From Bacteroidota bacterium (GTDB lineage Bacteria > Bacteroidota > Bacteroidia > Flavobacteriales > Weeksellaceae): a stretch of DNA of 64,000 nt. The translations under genes and the position numbers were made by a program. Location of the stretch: the NCBI GenBank assembly GCA_023394415.1, contig JAEXAR010000014.1, forward strand, positions 14,480 to 78,479. Reading direction: 5' to 3'. The notes under the pieces are model-generated. The model ran no database searches. It was not told the DNA's origin and was given only the letters and a program-made list of their open reading frames with translations. Shown here one piece after another: positions 42,614-50,825 of the stretch. Each line of letters opens with the position of its first letter. Position 1 is the stretch's first letter.

Positions 42614-43201
42614 TTAATTTTCCAAAAGATTCACAATTCGGTTCATTGATTCTTCGTACTCCTCTTCATTATTGTTGAAGAATTTCAAAAAATCTAAATC
42701 ATCATCAGGATCATCAATGGTTTTAGGCACCGAAAAATCTACGCTCTCAATATACTCTTTCCAATTTTCAAGTTTCCATTTATCGCGGTCAGAATTACGT
42801 TCCATCATTCTTTGGTGAACAATTTCAGGATCAGTTACGACCCAAATTACAGTAAGCTTTGCATTTAAAGCTCTGAGTTTCTCTTTTAGATTGTTCATAT
42901 AAGCTTCATCACGAATCTCACTGGTAAAAGGTGCATTAATAAGAGCTTTACTATCGTATTGCAGTGCTTCCAAAGCTAAATCTACAATGGTAATATACTC
43001 ATAATCACGAATATATTTTTTGAAAAAATCAGAACTTCTGTTATACTCTTCACCAGCAACTGTAAAAATCTGTTTACTTAAGGGTATCAACGTGTCTTTA
43101 TCCAAATACACAATGTGTTTCAACCTCTCGGAAAGTTTTTTAGAAATATAGGTTTTTCCGGAAGCCGGAGGAGATGTTACCAATATTAATCGTTTAGTCA
43201 T
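42614..43201 (-). CDS. P-loop NTPase/kinase of the AAA_33 type
   Basis: The 195-residue cytoplasmic protein begins with a Walker A motif (LILVTSPPASGKTYISKKLS, residues 5-24) and has a strand-Asp segment near VIWVVTDPEIVHQRMMERN, as in small-molecule or zeta-toxin-like kinases. The lid-like acidic segment TIDDPDDDLDFLKFF follows. No antitoxin-like partner is adjacent, so a kinase of unknown substrate is more likely than a toxin. It is divergent from prfC. Confidence 0.8.
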   Translation of the reverse strand: MTKRLILVTSPPASGKTYISKKLSERLKHIVYLDKDTLIPLSKQIFTVAGEEYNRSSDFFKKYIRDYEYITIVDLALEALQYDSKALINAPFTSEIRDEAYMNNLKEKLRALNAKLTVIWVVTDPEIVHQRMMERNSDRDKWKLENWKEYIESVDFSVPKTIDDPDDDLDFLKFFNNNEEEYEESMNRIVNLLEN

Positions 43202-43312
43202 TTTAATTTTATTTCAAACAAAAATAGTGGTTTGTTCTATAATTTGGAATCACTTTTTCTAAACTTTTATTTCTCACCAAAAATCACGATTTTTGCAGCC
43301 ATAAAATTCAAT

Positions 43313-44911
43313 ATGTCAGATTTAATCAAAGAAATACAAAAACGTAAAACCTTTGGCATCATTTCTCACCCAGATGCCGGAAAAACAACACTCACCGAGA
43401 AGCTTCTTCTTTTTGGTGGGGCAATTCAGGAAGCGGGTGCCGTAAAATCTAATAAAATTAAGAAAGGAGCCACTTCCGATTTTATGGAGATTGAAAGACA
43501 GAGGGGAATTTCTGTAGCAACCTCCGTTTTGGCATTTGAATATAAAGGTCATAAAATCAATATTTTAGATACACCGGGACATAAAGATTTTGCAGAAGAT
43601 ACCTATCGAACTTTAACGGCAGTTGATTCAGTAATTGTGGTGATAGACGTCGCAAAAGGTGTTGAGGAACAGACTGAAAAACTCGTTCAGGTTTGCCGAA
43701 TGAGAAATATCCCGATGCTGGTTTTTATCAATAAGCTTGATCGTGAAGGTAAAGATGCCTTCGATTTGCTGGATGAAGTGGAACAAAAACTTGGTTTAAC
43801 AGTGACACCACTTTCTTTACCGATTGGTATGGGAAGTGACTTTCAGGGAATTTATAACATCTGGGAAAAGAATATCGAATTTTTCCTTGAAGAAAAGAAG
43901 CAAAAAGTTGGCGAATCCATCAATATTGATGATGTGAATGATCCGAAAGTAGACGAACTGATTGGCGCAAAAGCTGCTGCTACATTACGTGAAGAACTTG
44001 AGTTGGTAGAAACCGTTTATCCAGAATTTGATCGTAATGATTATATGAATGGAGATTTGCAACCCGTTTTCTTTGGTTCAGCGTTGAATAATTTTGGTGT
44101 TCGCGAACTTTTGGATGCCTTTATCGAAATTGCACCAATGCCACAACCAAAAGAATCTGACCTGCGCATTGTAAAGCCTGAAGAAAAGAATTTTACGGGT
44201 TTTGTATTTAAAATCCACGCAAATATGGATCCTAAGCATCGTGACAGATTAGCGTTTGTAAAAATTGTTTCAGGAACTTTTAAGCGTAATGAAAACTATC
44301 TTCTCGTTCGTGAAGGTAAAAAAATGAAATTTTCAGCGCCAAATGCATTCTTTGCAGATAAAAAAGAAGTTGTAGATGAGAGTTTCCCGGGTGATATTGT
44401 TGGCTTACACGATACCGGAAATTTCAGAATTGGTGATACTTTAACCGGTGGTGAAAAATTAAGTTTCAAAGGAGTTCCAAGCTTCTCGCCGGAGCATTTC
44501 AGATATGTTAATAATGACGATCCTTTAAAAGCGAAACAACTCGCAAAAGGTATCGATCAATTGATGGATGAAGGTGTAGCACAGTTATTTACACTTGAAA
44601 TGAATGGTAGAAAAATTATAGGAACTGTAGGTGCACTGCAATACGAAGTCATTCAATACCGTTTGGAACACGAATATGGTGCAAAATGCACTTACGAGCC
44701 GCTTTCCATACACAAAGCCTGTTGGGTTGAAGCTGATGAAAAGTCAGAAGAATTCAAGGAGTTTGCCCGTCTAAAACAGCGATTTTTGGCAAGAGACAAA
44801 TATGACCAGTTGGTTTTTCTAGCAGATTCGTCCTTTACCATTCATATGACGCAGGAGAAATTCCCTAATGTCAAGCTCCATTTTATCAGTGAATTTAGAA
44901 ACGAACAATAA
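43313..44911 (+). CDS. prfC: Peptide chain release factor 3
   Basis: RF3 is a GTPase that recycles RF1/RF2 from the ribosome after peptide release. The 532-residue protein has the G1 loop SHPDAGKTTLTEKL, switch-region RQRGISV, DTPGHKDFAED and NKLDREG. RF3-specific C-terminal domains follow (VGALQYEVIQYRLEHEYGA). Upstream in-frame codons reach 43232, but the ATG at 43313 (MSDLIKEIQKRKTFG) gives the family length and N-terminus. A hairpin terminator follows. Confidence 0.97.
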   Translation: MSDLIKEIQKRKTFGIISHPDAGKTTLTEKLLLFGGAIQEAGAVKSNKIKKGATSDFMEIERQRGISVATSVLAFEYKGHKINILDTPGHKDFAEDTYRTLTAVDSVIVVIDVAKGVEEQTEKLVQVCRMRNIPMLVFINKLDREGKDAFDLLDEVEQKLGLTVTPLSLPIGMGSDFQGIYNIWEKNIEFFLEEKKQKVGESINIDDVNDPKVDELIGAKAAATLREELELVETVYPEFDRNDYMNGDLQPVFFGSALNNFGVRELLDAFIEIAPMPQPKESDLRIVKPEEKNFTGFVFKIHANMDPKHRDRLAFVKIVSGTFKRNENYLLVREGKKMKFSAPNAFFADKKEVVDESFPGDIVGLHDTGNFRIGDTLTGGEKLSFKGVPSFSPEHFRYVNNDDPLKAKQLAKGIDQLMDEGVAQLFTLEMNGRKIIGTVGALQYEVIQYRLEHEYGAKCTYEPLSIHKACWVEADEKSEEFKEFARLKQRFLARDKYDQLVFLADSSFTIHMTQEKFPNVKLHFISEFRNEQ

Positions 44912-44920
44912 GTAATATAA

Positions 44921-44943
44921 AATCTGTGAAAATTTCACAGATT
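44921..44943 (+). terminator. Terminator of prfC
   Basis: A 9-bp stem (AATCTGTGA with TCACAGATT) with a 5-base loop, followed by a T-run, begins nine bases after the stop codon. Confidence 0.8.
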
Positions 44944-45086
44944 TTTTTGTGAATGGGTTGTAAAATGTTTTACAATCCTTTGATTACCTTTATTTTATAA
45001 ATCCGAATAAGTTTTCGATGCCCGTAAGGTTTTGTTTAGGAATATTAATTGCATCATTAATTGCGTTAAAAAACAAATTATAAGAA

Positions 45087-46277
45087 ATGAAGAAATTTTG
45101 GTTTCCTTTTGTGGTTGCAGCAATATTAGTTTCGTGTACCCAAACAGAAATGAAACAAACCACTGATACCATAAAACAAGCCGACAGCCTTTTTAAAACA
45201 GCAAAGGAAGGTTATAAAACTTTAGATTCTATTTCAGCTATAGTGAAAGATTCGGCAAGGTTTAACAAAGTTGTGGTTCCCGAAATTGAAAAACAGAAAA
45301 AAAACGTTGAAGAAGTGATCAGAAACAGCACAAAAAGTATTGATTCTGTAAATGCGGTGATTAAGAAAACAACTGATCAAATTAATAAAAGTGCAAATGT
45401 TATTAAGACAGTTGATTCTGCAAGAGAAGCGCTTAAAAATAGCAAAAACCCAATCGATGCACTTTCAACCATATCTAAAACTTTAGAGAAAGTCTCTAAA
45501 ACAACAAAAAACAATTCACAGCAAACCTCTCCTTCCACTCCTCCTCAAGAACCTCAGGTAACACAGCCTCAACAACCTGATTTAGAAGAACCTGCAGCAA
45601 TTCCGCAACCGGAACCAGTAATGACTAATCCTTTAGTGAAAACAGCCAGAATGACGATTGCAGTAAATAATCTTGACAATACAAGAAGTGATTTGGCAAC
45701 GGAACTTTACAAATATGGTGGAGAAATTGTAACTGAAAGTTTTGGTGAAGAACAAGGCTTTCGCAAACAGTACATTACTGCAAAAGTACCTTATAAATAT
45801 TTTGAAGAAGCGGCTCAAAATATTGCGCAAAGAATGGGCACTTTAAGAACCAAAAATATCGAAACCGAGGGTAAAGATTATGATCCGAACCAAATGTGTG
45901 ACCTCGAAATTACTTTCACTGAAGATAGTCAATACGCATTTAACGAGTCTATTACCAATTCAAATACTGATGAGAGTTATGGTACTAAATCTTCTGATGC
46001 GTTTATGAAAGGTTTTGATGGACTCAAAAATGTATTTTTATTCTTACTTCCTTTTTGGCCTTTGCTTTTAATTGGTGGAATTGTATACTATTTATACAGA
46101 AAAAACAAGCGCAAAAGAGACGAAGCATTGGTTGAAGCGAAACTTCAGGAACAAAAAAGATACAGAGAAAGCACAGAAGAAAACGTGGCAGAAGAATCTG
46201 CTTTCACCAAAAATAATCCTATTAATGAGATAGAAAATCCGGACGATCCTTACGCAAAATATAAACCTAAATCATAA
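45087..46277 (+). CDS. DUF4349 domain lipoprotein with coiled coil and C-terminal membrane anchor
   Basis: The 396-residue protein has a lipoprotein signal (AAILVSC, lipid Cys17). A long Ser/Lys-rich coiled-coil region (about 25-145) comes next, then a Pro/Gln linker (SPSTPPQEPQVTQPQQP) and the DUF4349 domain (KTARMTIAVNNLDNTRSDLA, VPYKYFEEAAQNI, about 185-290). A membrane helix (NVFLFLLPFWPLLLIGGIVY) and a charged cytosolic tail complete it. DUF4349 proteins are envelope proteins of unknown function. The combination of N-terminal lipid and C-terminal helix implies both ends are in or at the inner membrane. It ends at a bidirectional terminator. Confidence 0.88.
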   Translation: MKKFWFPFVVAAILVSCTQTEMKQTTDTIKQADSLFKTAKEGYKTLDSISAIVKDSARFNKVVVPEIEKQKKNVEEVIRNSTKSIDSVNAVIKKTTDQINKSANVIKTVDSAREALKNSKNPIDALSTISKTLEKVSKTTKNNSQQTSPSTPPQEPQVTQPQQPDLEEPAAIPQPEPVMTNPLVKTARMTIAVNNLDNTRSDLATELYKYGGEIVTESFGEEQGFRKQYITAKVPYKYFEEAAQNIAQRMGTLRTKNIETEGKDYDPNQMCDLEITFTEDSQYAFNESITNSNTDESYGTKSSDAFMKGFDGLKNVFLFLLPFWPLLLIGGIVYYLYRKNKRKRDEALVEAKLQEQKRYRESTEENVAEESAFTKNNPINEIENPDDPYAKYKPKS

Positions 46278-46280
46278 TAA

Positions 46281-46307
46281 AAAATCCTTCAGTTTCGGAA
46301 GGATTTT
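46281..46307. terminator. Bidirectional terminator
   Basis: A 10-bp stem (AAAATCCTTC with GAAGGATTTT) with a 7-base loop and T-run lies between two convergent genes. Confidence 0.8.
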
Positions 46308-46309
46308 TT

Positions 46310-46675
46310 TTATTTCATATTGACTATTTTATCTACAATATAAACTGTATTTCCACGCCAAGGAAGCGTTCCTTTGTATTCTTTATAGTGAAGGTCAAAA
46401 TACTTTCCACTGTTCATTTCAAGCTGTTTGAATACTTCTGGATCTTCCACAGAAAATTCAAATTCATAAGTGGTGAAATTTCCGCTTTTAGGATTTCTTC
46501 CAAAACCTTCCTGAATCAGTTTTCCCTCATAAGTTTTGAAAACATTTCCTTTATAAACGGCATAGTTTAGATGACCGGATTTTACACCTTCACCGAAAAC
46601 ATAATAGTATTTAAACCATACAAAGCCGCCTAAAACAAGGAATACGGCCAATAAAATTATCCAAAGGTATCTCAT
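46310..46675 (-). CDS. Small membrane-anchored protein of unknown function
   Basis: From the ATG at 46675 the product is 121 residues: MRYLWIILLAVFLVLGGFVW is one membrane segment, and the rest is a soluble extracytoplasmic beta-rich part (KTYEGKLIQEGFGRNPKSGN, TYEFEFSVEDPEVFKQLE, GTLPWRGNTVYIVDKIV). A TTG eight codons upstream would read into the heptanucleotide repeat and is rejected. No family is recognised, though the size and fold are reminiscent of 6-phosphogluconate dehydrogenase-adjacent small proteins annotated in Chryseobacterium; this is only an impression. It lies 89 bases downstream of the acyl-CoA dehydrogenase gene. Confidence 0.7.
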   Translation of the reverse strand: MRYLWIILLAVFLVLGGFVWFKYYYVFGEGVKSGHLNYAVYKGNVFKTYEGKLIQEGFGRNPKSGNFTTYEFEFSVEDPEVFKQLEMNSGKYFDLHYKEYKGTLPWRGNTVYIVDKIVNMK

Positions 46676-46686
46676 ATCAATATTTG

Positions 46687-46721
46687 TTTCAAGTTTCAAG
46701 TTTCAAGTTTCAAGTTTCAAG
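46687..46721. repeat. Heptanucleotide tandem repeat (TTTCAAG, five copies)
   Basis: Five exact head-to-tail copies of TTTCAAG occupy 35 bases, ending 12 bases upstream of the start codon of the small membrane protein gene at 46675. Read on the minus strand each unit contains TTGAAAC. Confidence 0.95.
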
Positions 46722-46764
46722 TTACAGATTAAACCTGAAAACTTGGAATTTGAAACAATTTATT

Positions 46765-47907
46765 TTATTTCTTTGCAATAGAACGAGAAATTACGATTTT
46801 CTGTATCTCAGAAGTACCTTCGTAAATCTGGGTGATTTTCGCATCTCTCATCATTCTTTCTACGTGGTATTCTTTCACATAACCATAACCACCGTGAATC
46901 TGCACTGCTTCTATTGTAGTATCCATAGCAACTTGCGATGAATAAAGTTTTGCCATTGCTCCACTTTCAGAGATGTCTTTACCTTCATCTTTTTCAACAG
47001 CAGCTTTAAAGCAAAGCATTCTTGCAGCGGTAATTTGTGTTGCCATGTCTGCAAGTTTGAAAGCAATCGCCTGATGATTGATAATTTCAGTTCCGAAGGC
47101 TTTTCTCTCTTTAGCATATTTCAAAGCCAGTTCATAAGCACCTGAAGCAATACCTAAAGCTTGAGAAGCGATACCAATTCTTCCCCCATTTAAAACCGCC
47201 ATTGCAAAGTTGAATCCAAAACCATCTTCACCAATTCTGTTTTCTTTTGGAACTTTTACATCCGTAAATAATAATGAGTGTGTATCACTACCTCTAATTC
47301 CTAGTTTATCCTCTTTAGGGCCAATTTCAAAACCTTCCCAGTTTCTTTCAACAATAAATGCATTGATGCCTTTATGTTTTTTTTCAGGATCGGTTTGTGC
47401 AATTACGACGTAGTATGAAGCATTTCCACCATTGGTAATCCAGTTTTTAGTACCGTTTAGAAGATAATAATCACCCATATCAACAGCTGTGGTTTTCTGC
47501 GAAGTTGCATCAGAACCAGCTTCAGGTTCAGATAATGCGAAAGCACCAATTACTTTACCACTTGCTAGAGGCACAAGGTATTTCTGTTTCTGTTCTTCGC
47601 TGGCAAATTTTTCGATACCGGCACAAACCAAAGAGTTGTTTACTGACATCACTACTGCAGCAGAAGCATCTACTTTTGCAATTTCTTCCATTGCCAAAAC
47701 GTACGAAACGCTATCCATACCAGCACCACCGTATTTAGGATCTACCATCATACCAAGGAAACCCATTTCTCCCATTTTCTTCACTTGTTCGTGCGGAAAC
47801 TTCTGGTCGCGGTCTCTTTCAATTACTCCCGGTAGCAGTTCGTTTTGTGCAAAATCTCTTGCAGCCTGCTGAATCATTAAGTGTTCTTCAGATAAATTAA
47901 AGTTCAT
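46765..47907 (-). CDS. Acyl-CoA dehydrogenase
   Basis: The 380-residue FAD enzyme introduces the trans-2 double bond in acyl-CoA. It shows both family signatures (FALSEPEAGSDATSQKT near 120-140 and QIHGGYGYVKEYHVERMMRD near 335). The catalytic Glu is in YEGTSEIQKIVISR close to the C-terminus, the position used by short- and medium-chain (butyryl-type) enzymes. An electron-transfer flavoprotein partner is not in view. It is divergent from an acyl-CoA synthetase gene, which points to fatty acid breakdown. Confidence 0.95.
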   Translation of the reverse strand: MNFNLSEEHLMIQQAARDFAQNELLPGVIERDRDQKFPHEQVKKMGEMGFLGMMVDPKYGGAGMDSVSYVLAMEEIAKVDASAAVVMSVNNSLVCAGIEKFASEEQKQKYLVPLASGKVIGAFALSEPEAGSDATSQKTTAVDMGDYYLLNGTKNWITNGGNASYYVVIAQTDPEKKHKGINAFIVERNWEGFEIGPKEDKLGIRGSDTHSLLFTDVKVPKENRIGEDGFGFNFAMAVLNGGRIGIASQALGIASGAYELALKYAKERKAFGTEIINHQAIAFKLADMATQITAARMLCFKAAVEKDEGKDISESGAMAKLYSSQVAMDTTIEAVQIHGGYGYVKEYHVERMMRDAKITQIYEGTSEIQKIVISRSIAKK

Positions 47908-47974
47908 AATTATTTAAAAATTGTTTGCCGTAAATTTACAATTTTCAGCCCAAATGTTAAAAAATATATTGATT

Positions 47975-48002
47975 TTGGAGAATCGATAAAAAATTATATT
48001 TT
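47975..48002 (+). promoter_or_regulatory. Putative promoter of the acyl-CoA synthetase gene
   Basis: TTG (47975-47977) with a 17-base spacer precedes TATATTTT (47995-48002), close to the TAnnTTTG consensus. The predicted leader is about 43 bases. Confidence 0.45.
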
Positions 48003-48051
48003 TACAACAATCCTTTCATTAATATTTACTTAACATTAAAAAAAATTAATT

Positions 48052-49830
48052 ATGTCTATAAGAAGACTGTTTGATATTCCGCATAACGCTTTGGTAAAGT
48101 ACCCAAATGATGTCATGTTTGCAACAAAATATCACGGAGAGTGGAAAAAGACATCCACCAAAGAATTTATCAACCTAGGTAACAAAATTTCAAGAGGGTT
48201 ACTTAAATTAGGTATTAAACCCGGAGATAAAATTGCCTTAATTACTTCTGCAACACGCACAGAATGGGCGGTAATGGATTTGGGAATCTCACAAATCGGT
48301 GCGGTAAGTGTTCCGGTATATCCTACCATTTCTTCGGATGATTATAATTATATTTTCAATAATGCTGAAGTAAAATACTGCTTCCTTTCAGACAGAGACC
48401 TTTTGGATAAGGTAAATGTAATTAAGGACAATGTTCCAAGCTTACAAGGCGTTTTTACCTTTGATAATATTGATGGTGCTCCTAACTGGAAAGAAGTTTT
48501 GGATTTGGGCGAAGACGATTCTAACCAAACAGAGGTTGAAGACCTTTCAAAAACTATTAATCCAGAAGATTTAGCAACCATCATTTATACTTCTGGAACT
48601 ACCGGAAAACCGAAAGGCGTAATGCTATCGCATACCAATATCGTTTCTAACGTTTTAGCTTCAGATCACAGAATCCCGAGAAAAAGAGGATTAGAGTATA
48701 AGGATACTATAATTTTAAGTTTCCTTCCGATTTGTCATATTTTCGAGAGAATGCTATTCTACCTTTACCAATTCAATGGTTATTCTATTTATTTTGCTGA
48801 AAGCATTGAAAAAATGGGTGATAACATCAAGGAAGTGAAACCACATATTATGTCAGTAGTACCAAGATTGATCGAAAAAGTTTATGATAAAATCTATGAT
48901 AAAGGAACTTCTGCAGGTGGATTAAAATCTAAAATTTTTCTTTGGGCACTTGGTGTAAATAAAGCGAAAAAGAAAATCGGAAAACCTTCAGGAATTAAAG
49001 AAATCATTGCTGATAAATTAGTTTTCAGCAAATGGAGAGAAGGTTTGGGAGGTAATATTATTACTCTAGTTTCAGGTTCTGCAGCTCTTTCAGCAAGGCT
49101 CAACAATATGTTCCAAAATGCCGGAATACCAATTCTAGAAGGTTACGGACTTACGGAAACGTCTCCGGTAATCTCTGTAAATTCTATGGAAAGAATGAAG
49201 GTTGGAACCGTAGGACATCCGCTTGATAATTTGGATGTAAGAATTGAAGCAGACGGTGAAATAACCGTGAAAGGACCAAATGTTTTCAAAGGATATTTTA
49301 AAAATGAGGAACAAACCAAAGAAACATTTACAGAAGATGGCTACTTTAAAACTGGAGATATTGGACATATTGATGATGAAGGCTTCCTGCACATTACAGA
49401 CCGTAAGAAGGAGATGTTCAAAACATCTGGTGGTAAATACATCGCACCACAGGTCATTGAAAATATGGCGAAAGCCTCCAAATTCATAGAGCAGATTATG
49501 GTTGTAGGCGATGGTGAAAAAATGCCGACCGCTTTGGTACAACCCGATTTTAATTTTGCTACACACTGGGCAGAACGTCACAACCTGAAAATTGGAACAA
49601 CACCGGAAGAAATGGCAAAAAGCCCTGAGCTGAAAGCCAGAATAGAAAAAGAAATCGATTACCTAAATACCAAACTTGGCGGCTGGGAACAAATTAAAAA
49701 AATTGAACTCACACCTGAAGTTTGGAGCATCGAAAGCGGACTTTTAACCCCAACAATGAAACTGAAACGTAAAGCTGTAAAAGAACGCTACATTCATCTC
49801 TACAACAAAATGTACGGTCACGACGCATAA
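48052..49830 (+). CDS. Long-chain fatty acid-CoA ligase (AMP-binding)
   Basis: The 592-residue protein activates fatty acids to acyl-CoA through an acyl-AMP. It has the P-loop-like IIYTSGTTGKPKGVML (about 177-192), SFLPICHIFERM, EGYGLTETSPVISVN and the hinge/motor motifs KTGDIGHIDDEGFLHITDRK with GKYIAPQVIEN. The size and the FERMLFYLY segment are typical of the FadD15/long-chain group rather than short-chain ligases. It is divergent from acyl-CoA dehydrogenase and ends in a strong terminator. Confidence 0.94.
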   Translation: MSIRRLFDIPHNALVKYPNDVMFATKYHGEWKKTSTKEFINLGNKISRGLLKLGIKPGDKIALITSATRTEWAVMDLGISQIGAVSVPVYPTISSDDYNYIFNNAEVKYCFLSDRDLLDKVNVIKDNVPSLQGVFTFDNIDGAPNWKEVLDLGEDDSNQTEVEDLSKTINPEDLATIIYTSGTTGKPKGVMLSHTNIVSNVLASDHRIPRKRGLEYKDTIILSFLPICHIFERMLFYLYQFNGYSIYFAESIEKMGDNIKEVKPHIMSVVPRLIEKVYDKIYDKGTSAGGLKSKIFLWALGVNKAKKKIGKPSGIKEIIADKLVFSKWREGLGGNIITLVSGSAALSARLNNMFQNAGIPILEGYGLTETSPVISVNSMERMKVGTVGHPLDNLDVRIEADGEITVKGPNVFKGYFKNEEQTKETFTEDGYFKTGDIGHIDDEGFLHITDRKKEMFKTSGGKYIAPQVIENMAKASKFIEQIMVVGDGEKMPTALVQPDFNFATHWAERHNLKIGTTPEEMAKSPELKARIEKEIDYLNTKLGGWEQIKKIELTPEVWSIESGLLTPTMKLKRKAVKERYIHLYNKMYGHDA

Positions 49831-49833
49831 TAG

Positions 49834-49858
49834 AAACACGGCTTTTTGAGCCGTGTTT
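49834..49858 (+). terminator. Terminator of the acyl-CoA synthetase gene
   Basis: A 10-bp stem (AAACACGGCT with AGCCGTGTTT), 5-base loop and T-run immediately after the stop codon. Confidence 0.88.
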
Positions 49859-49997
49859 TTTTATTAATTTTATAGTTCTGATCAAAAAATTGATTTGATT
49901 CTTATAAAATAAATGGTATTAATAATTTTATTATAGTGAGAAAAGTAATTGACTAAAAAAAGAACTTGTTCTAACTTGGAATTTCAAAGTAAAACAA

Positions 49998-50025
49998 AAA
50001 ATCCGCAGAAAAATCTGCGGATTTT
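49998..50025 (-). terminator. Terminator of the zinc-ribbon-type gene
   Basis: A 9-bp core stem (ATCCGCAGA with TCTGCGGAT), 4-base loop, extended by A/T pairs and followed on the minus strand by a U-run. The roughly 135 bases between this and the previous terminator are AT-rich and hold nothing I recognise. Confidence 0.85.
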
Positions 50026-50042
50026 GTTTTTATAATCAGTGA

Positions 50043-50822
50043 TTAAAATTTAATCACGTCTTTCATTTTTTCGTTTTCTTCGTTTACCAAATCGTCATCT
50101 ACAAGGATTTTGCCACTGTGTTCGTCGATGATGATTTTCTTGCGTTGGGCAATTTCCATTTGTTTTTGAGGTGGAACCATAAAGAATGAGCCTTTTGGTG
50201 CGCCTCTTTCAAGACCTACTACTGCAAGTCCGTTGGCAGAATTTTCGCGGATTCTTTGGTAAGATTTCAGTAATCTTTCATCGATTTTTGCAGCGAATTC
50301 TTTAGACTTTGAAACCAAATATTCTTCTTCTTTCTGGGTTTCAGCAATAAGACCGTCCAATTCTTCTTTTTTAAATTTCAAGTGGTTTTGTAGGTCTGTG
50401 ATTTTATTATTTAGCTCGTCTAAAGTTTCGTTTTTGTGTCCGATTTTAGCATTGTGCTCTTTAATTCTTTTTTCAGCCAACTGAATTTCAAGTTCTTGAT
50501 ATTCTATTTCTTTAGCCAAAGACTCGAATTCCTTATTGTTTCTAACGTTATCCTGTTGTGATTTATATTTCTCGATTAAAGATTTAGCGTGGTTGATTAC
50601 CTCGTTTTTCGTCCCAATCTCGGTGTTTTGCTCTTTCACTTCAGCTTCAAATTTTTCAGCTCTTTTTTGTAGGCCTTCAATCTCGATTTCCAAATCTTCC
50701 ACTTCAATAGGTAATTCACCTCTTGTATTGCGGATTTCATCTAATCTGGAGTCGATAATCTGAAGGTCGTAAAGCGCTCTTAATTTTTCTTCTACTGAAA
50801 TTTCGGTGGTCTTTTTAGCCAT
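50043..50822 (-). CDS. Coiled-coil zinc-ribbon-type protein with no zinc-binding cysteines
   Basis: A 259-residue cytoplasmic protein. Residues about 10-185 form a long antiparallel coiled-coil hairpin (LEIEIEGLQKRAEKFEAEVK, NNKEFESLAKEIEYQELEIQ). The C-terminal part (AVVGLERGAPKGSFFMVPPQ, then KKIIIDEHSGKILVD) aligns with the C4 zinc ribbon of the family that normally reads C-x2-C ... C-x2-C. Here all four cysteine positions are replaced (around GAPKG and DEHSG), so no zinc is expected. The family is usually encoded next to a Nif3-like gene, as here with a three-base gap. The function is unknown; a nucleic acid or ribosome-related role has been suggested for the family. Confidence 0.85.
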   Translation of the reverse strand: MAKKTTEISVEEKLRALYDLQIIDSRLDEIRNTRGELPIEVEDLEIEIEGLQKRAEKFEAEVKEQNTEIGTKNEVINHAKSLIEKYKSQQDNVRNNKEFESLAKEIEYQELEIQLAEKRIKEHNAKIGHKNETLDELNNKITDLQNHLKFKKEELDGLIAETQKEEEYLVSKSKEFAAKIDERLLKSYQRIRENSANGLAVVGLERGAPKGSFFMVPPQKQMEIAQRKKIIIDEHSGKILVDDDLVNEENEKMKDVIKF

Positions 50823-50825
50823 ATT

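Noticed and set aside
42614..43201. P-loop kinase considered as a zeta-type toxin
   Set aside because: No antitoxin-like small gene is adjacent and the neighbours are housekeeping genes, so a general kinase is the simpler reading.
46687..46721. Heptamer array considered as a CRISPR-like structure
   Set aside because: The unit is only 7 bases, copies are contiguous with no spacers, and no cas genes are nearby.
49135..49581. Open frame of 148 codons on the minus strand
   Set aside because: Antisense to the acyl-CoA synthetase gene; no motif and biased composition.
49859..49997. AT-rich gap between two terminators searched for a small RNA or tRNA
   Set aside because: No cloverleaf, promoter with conserved spacing or stable hairpin apart from the two terminators was found.
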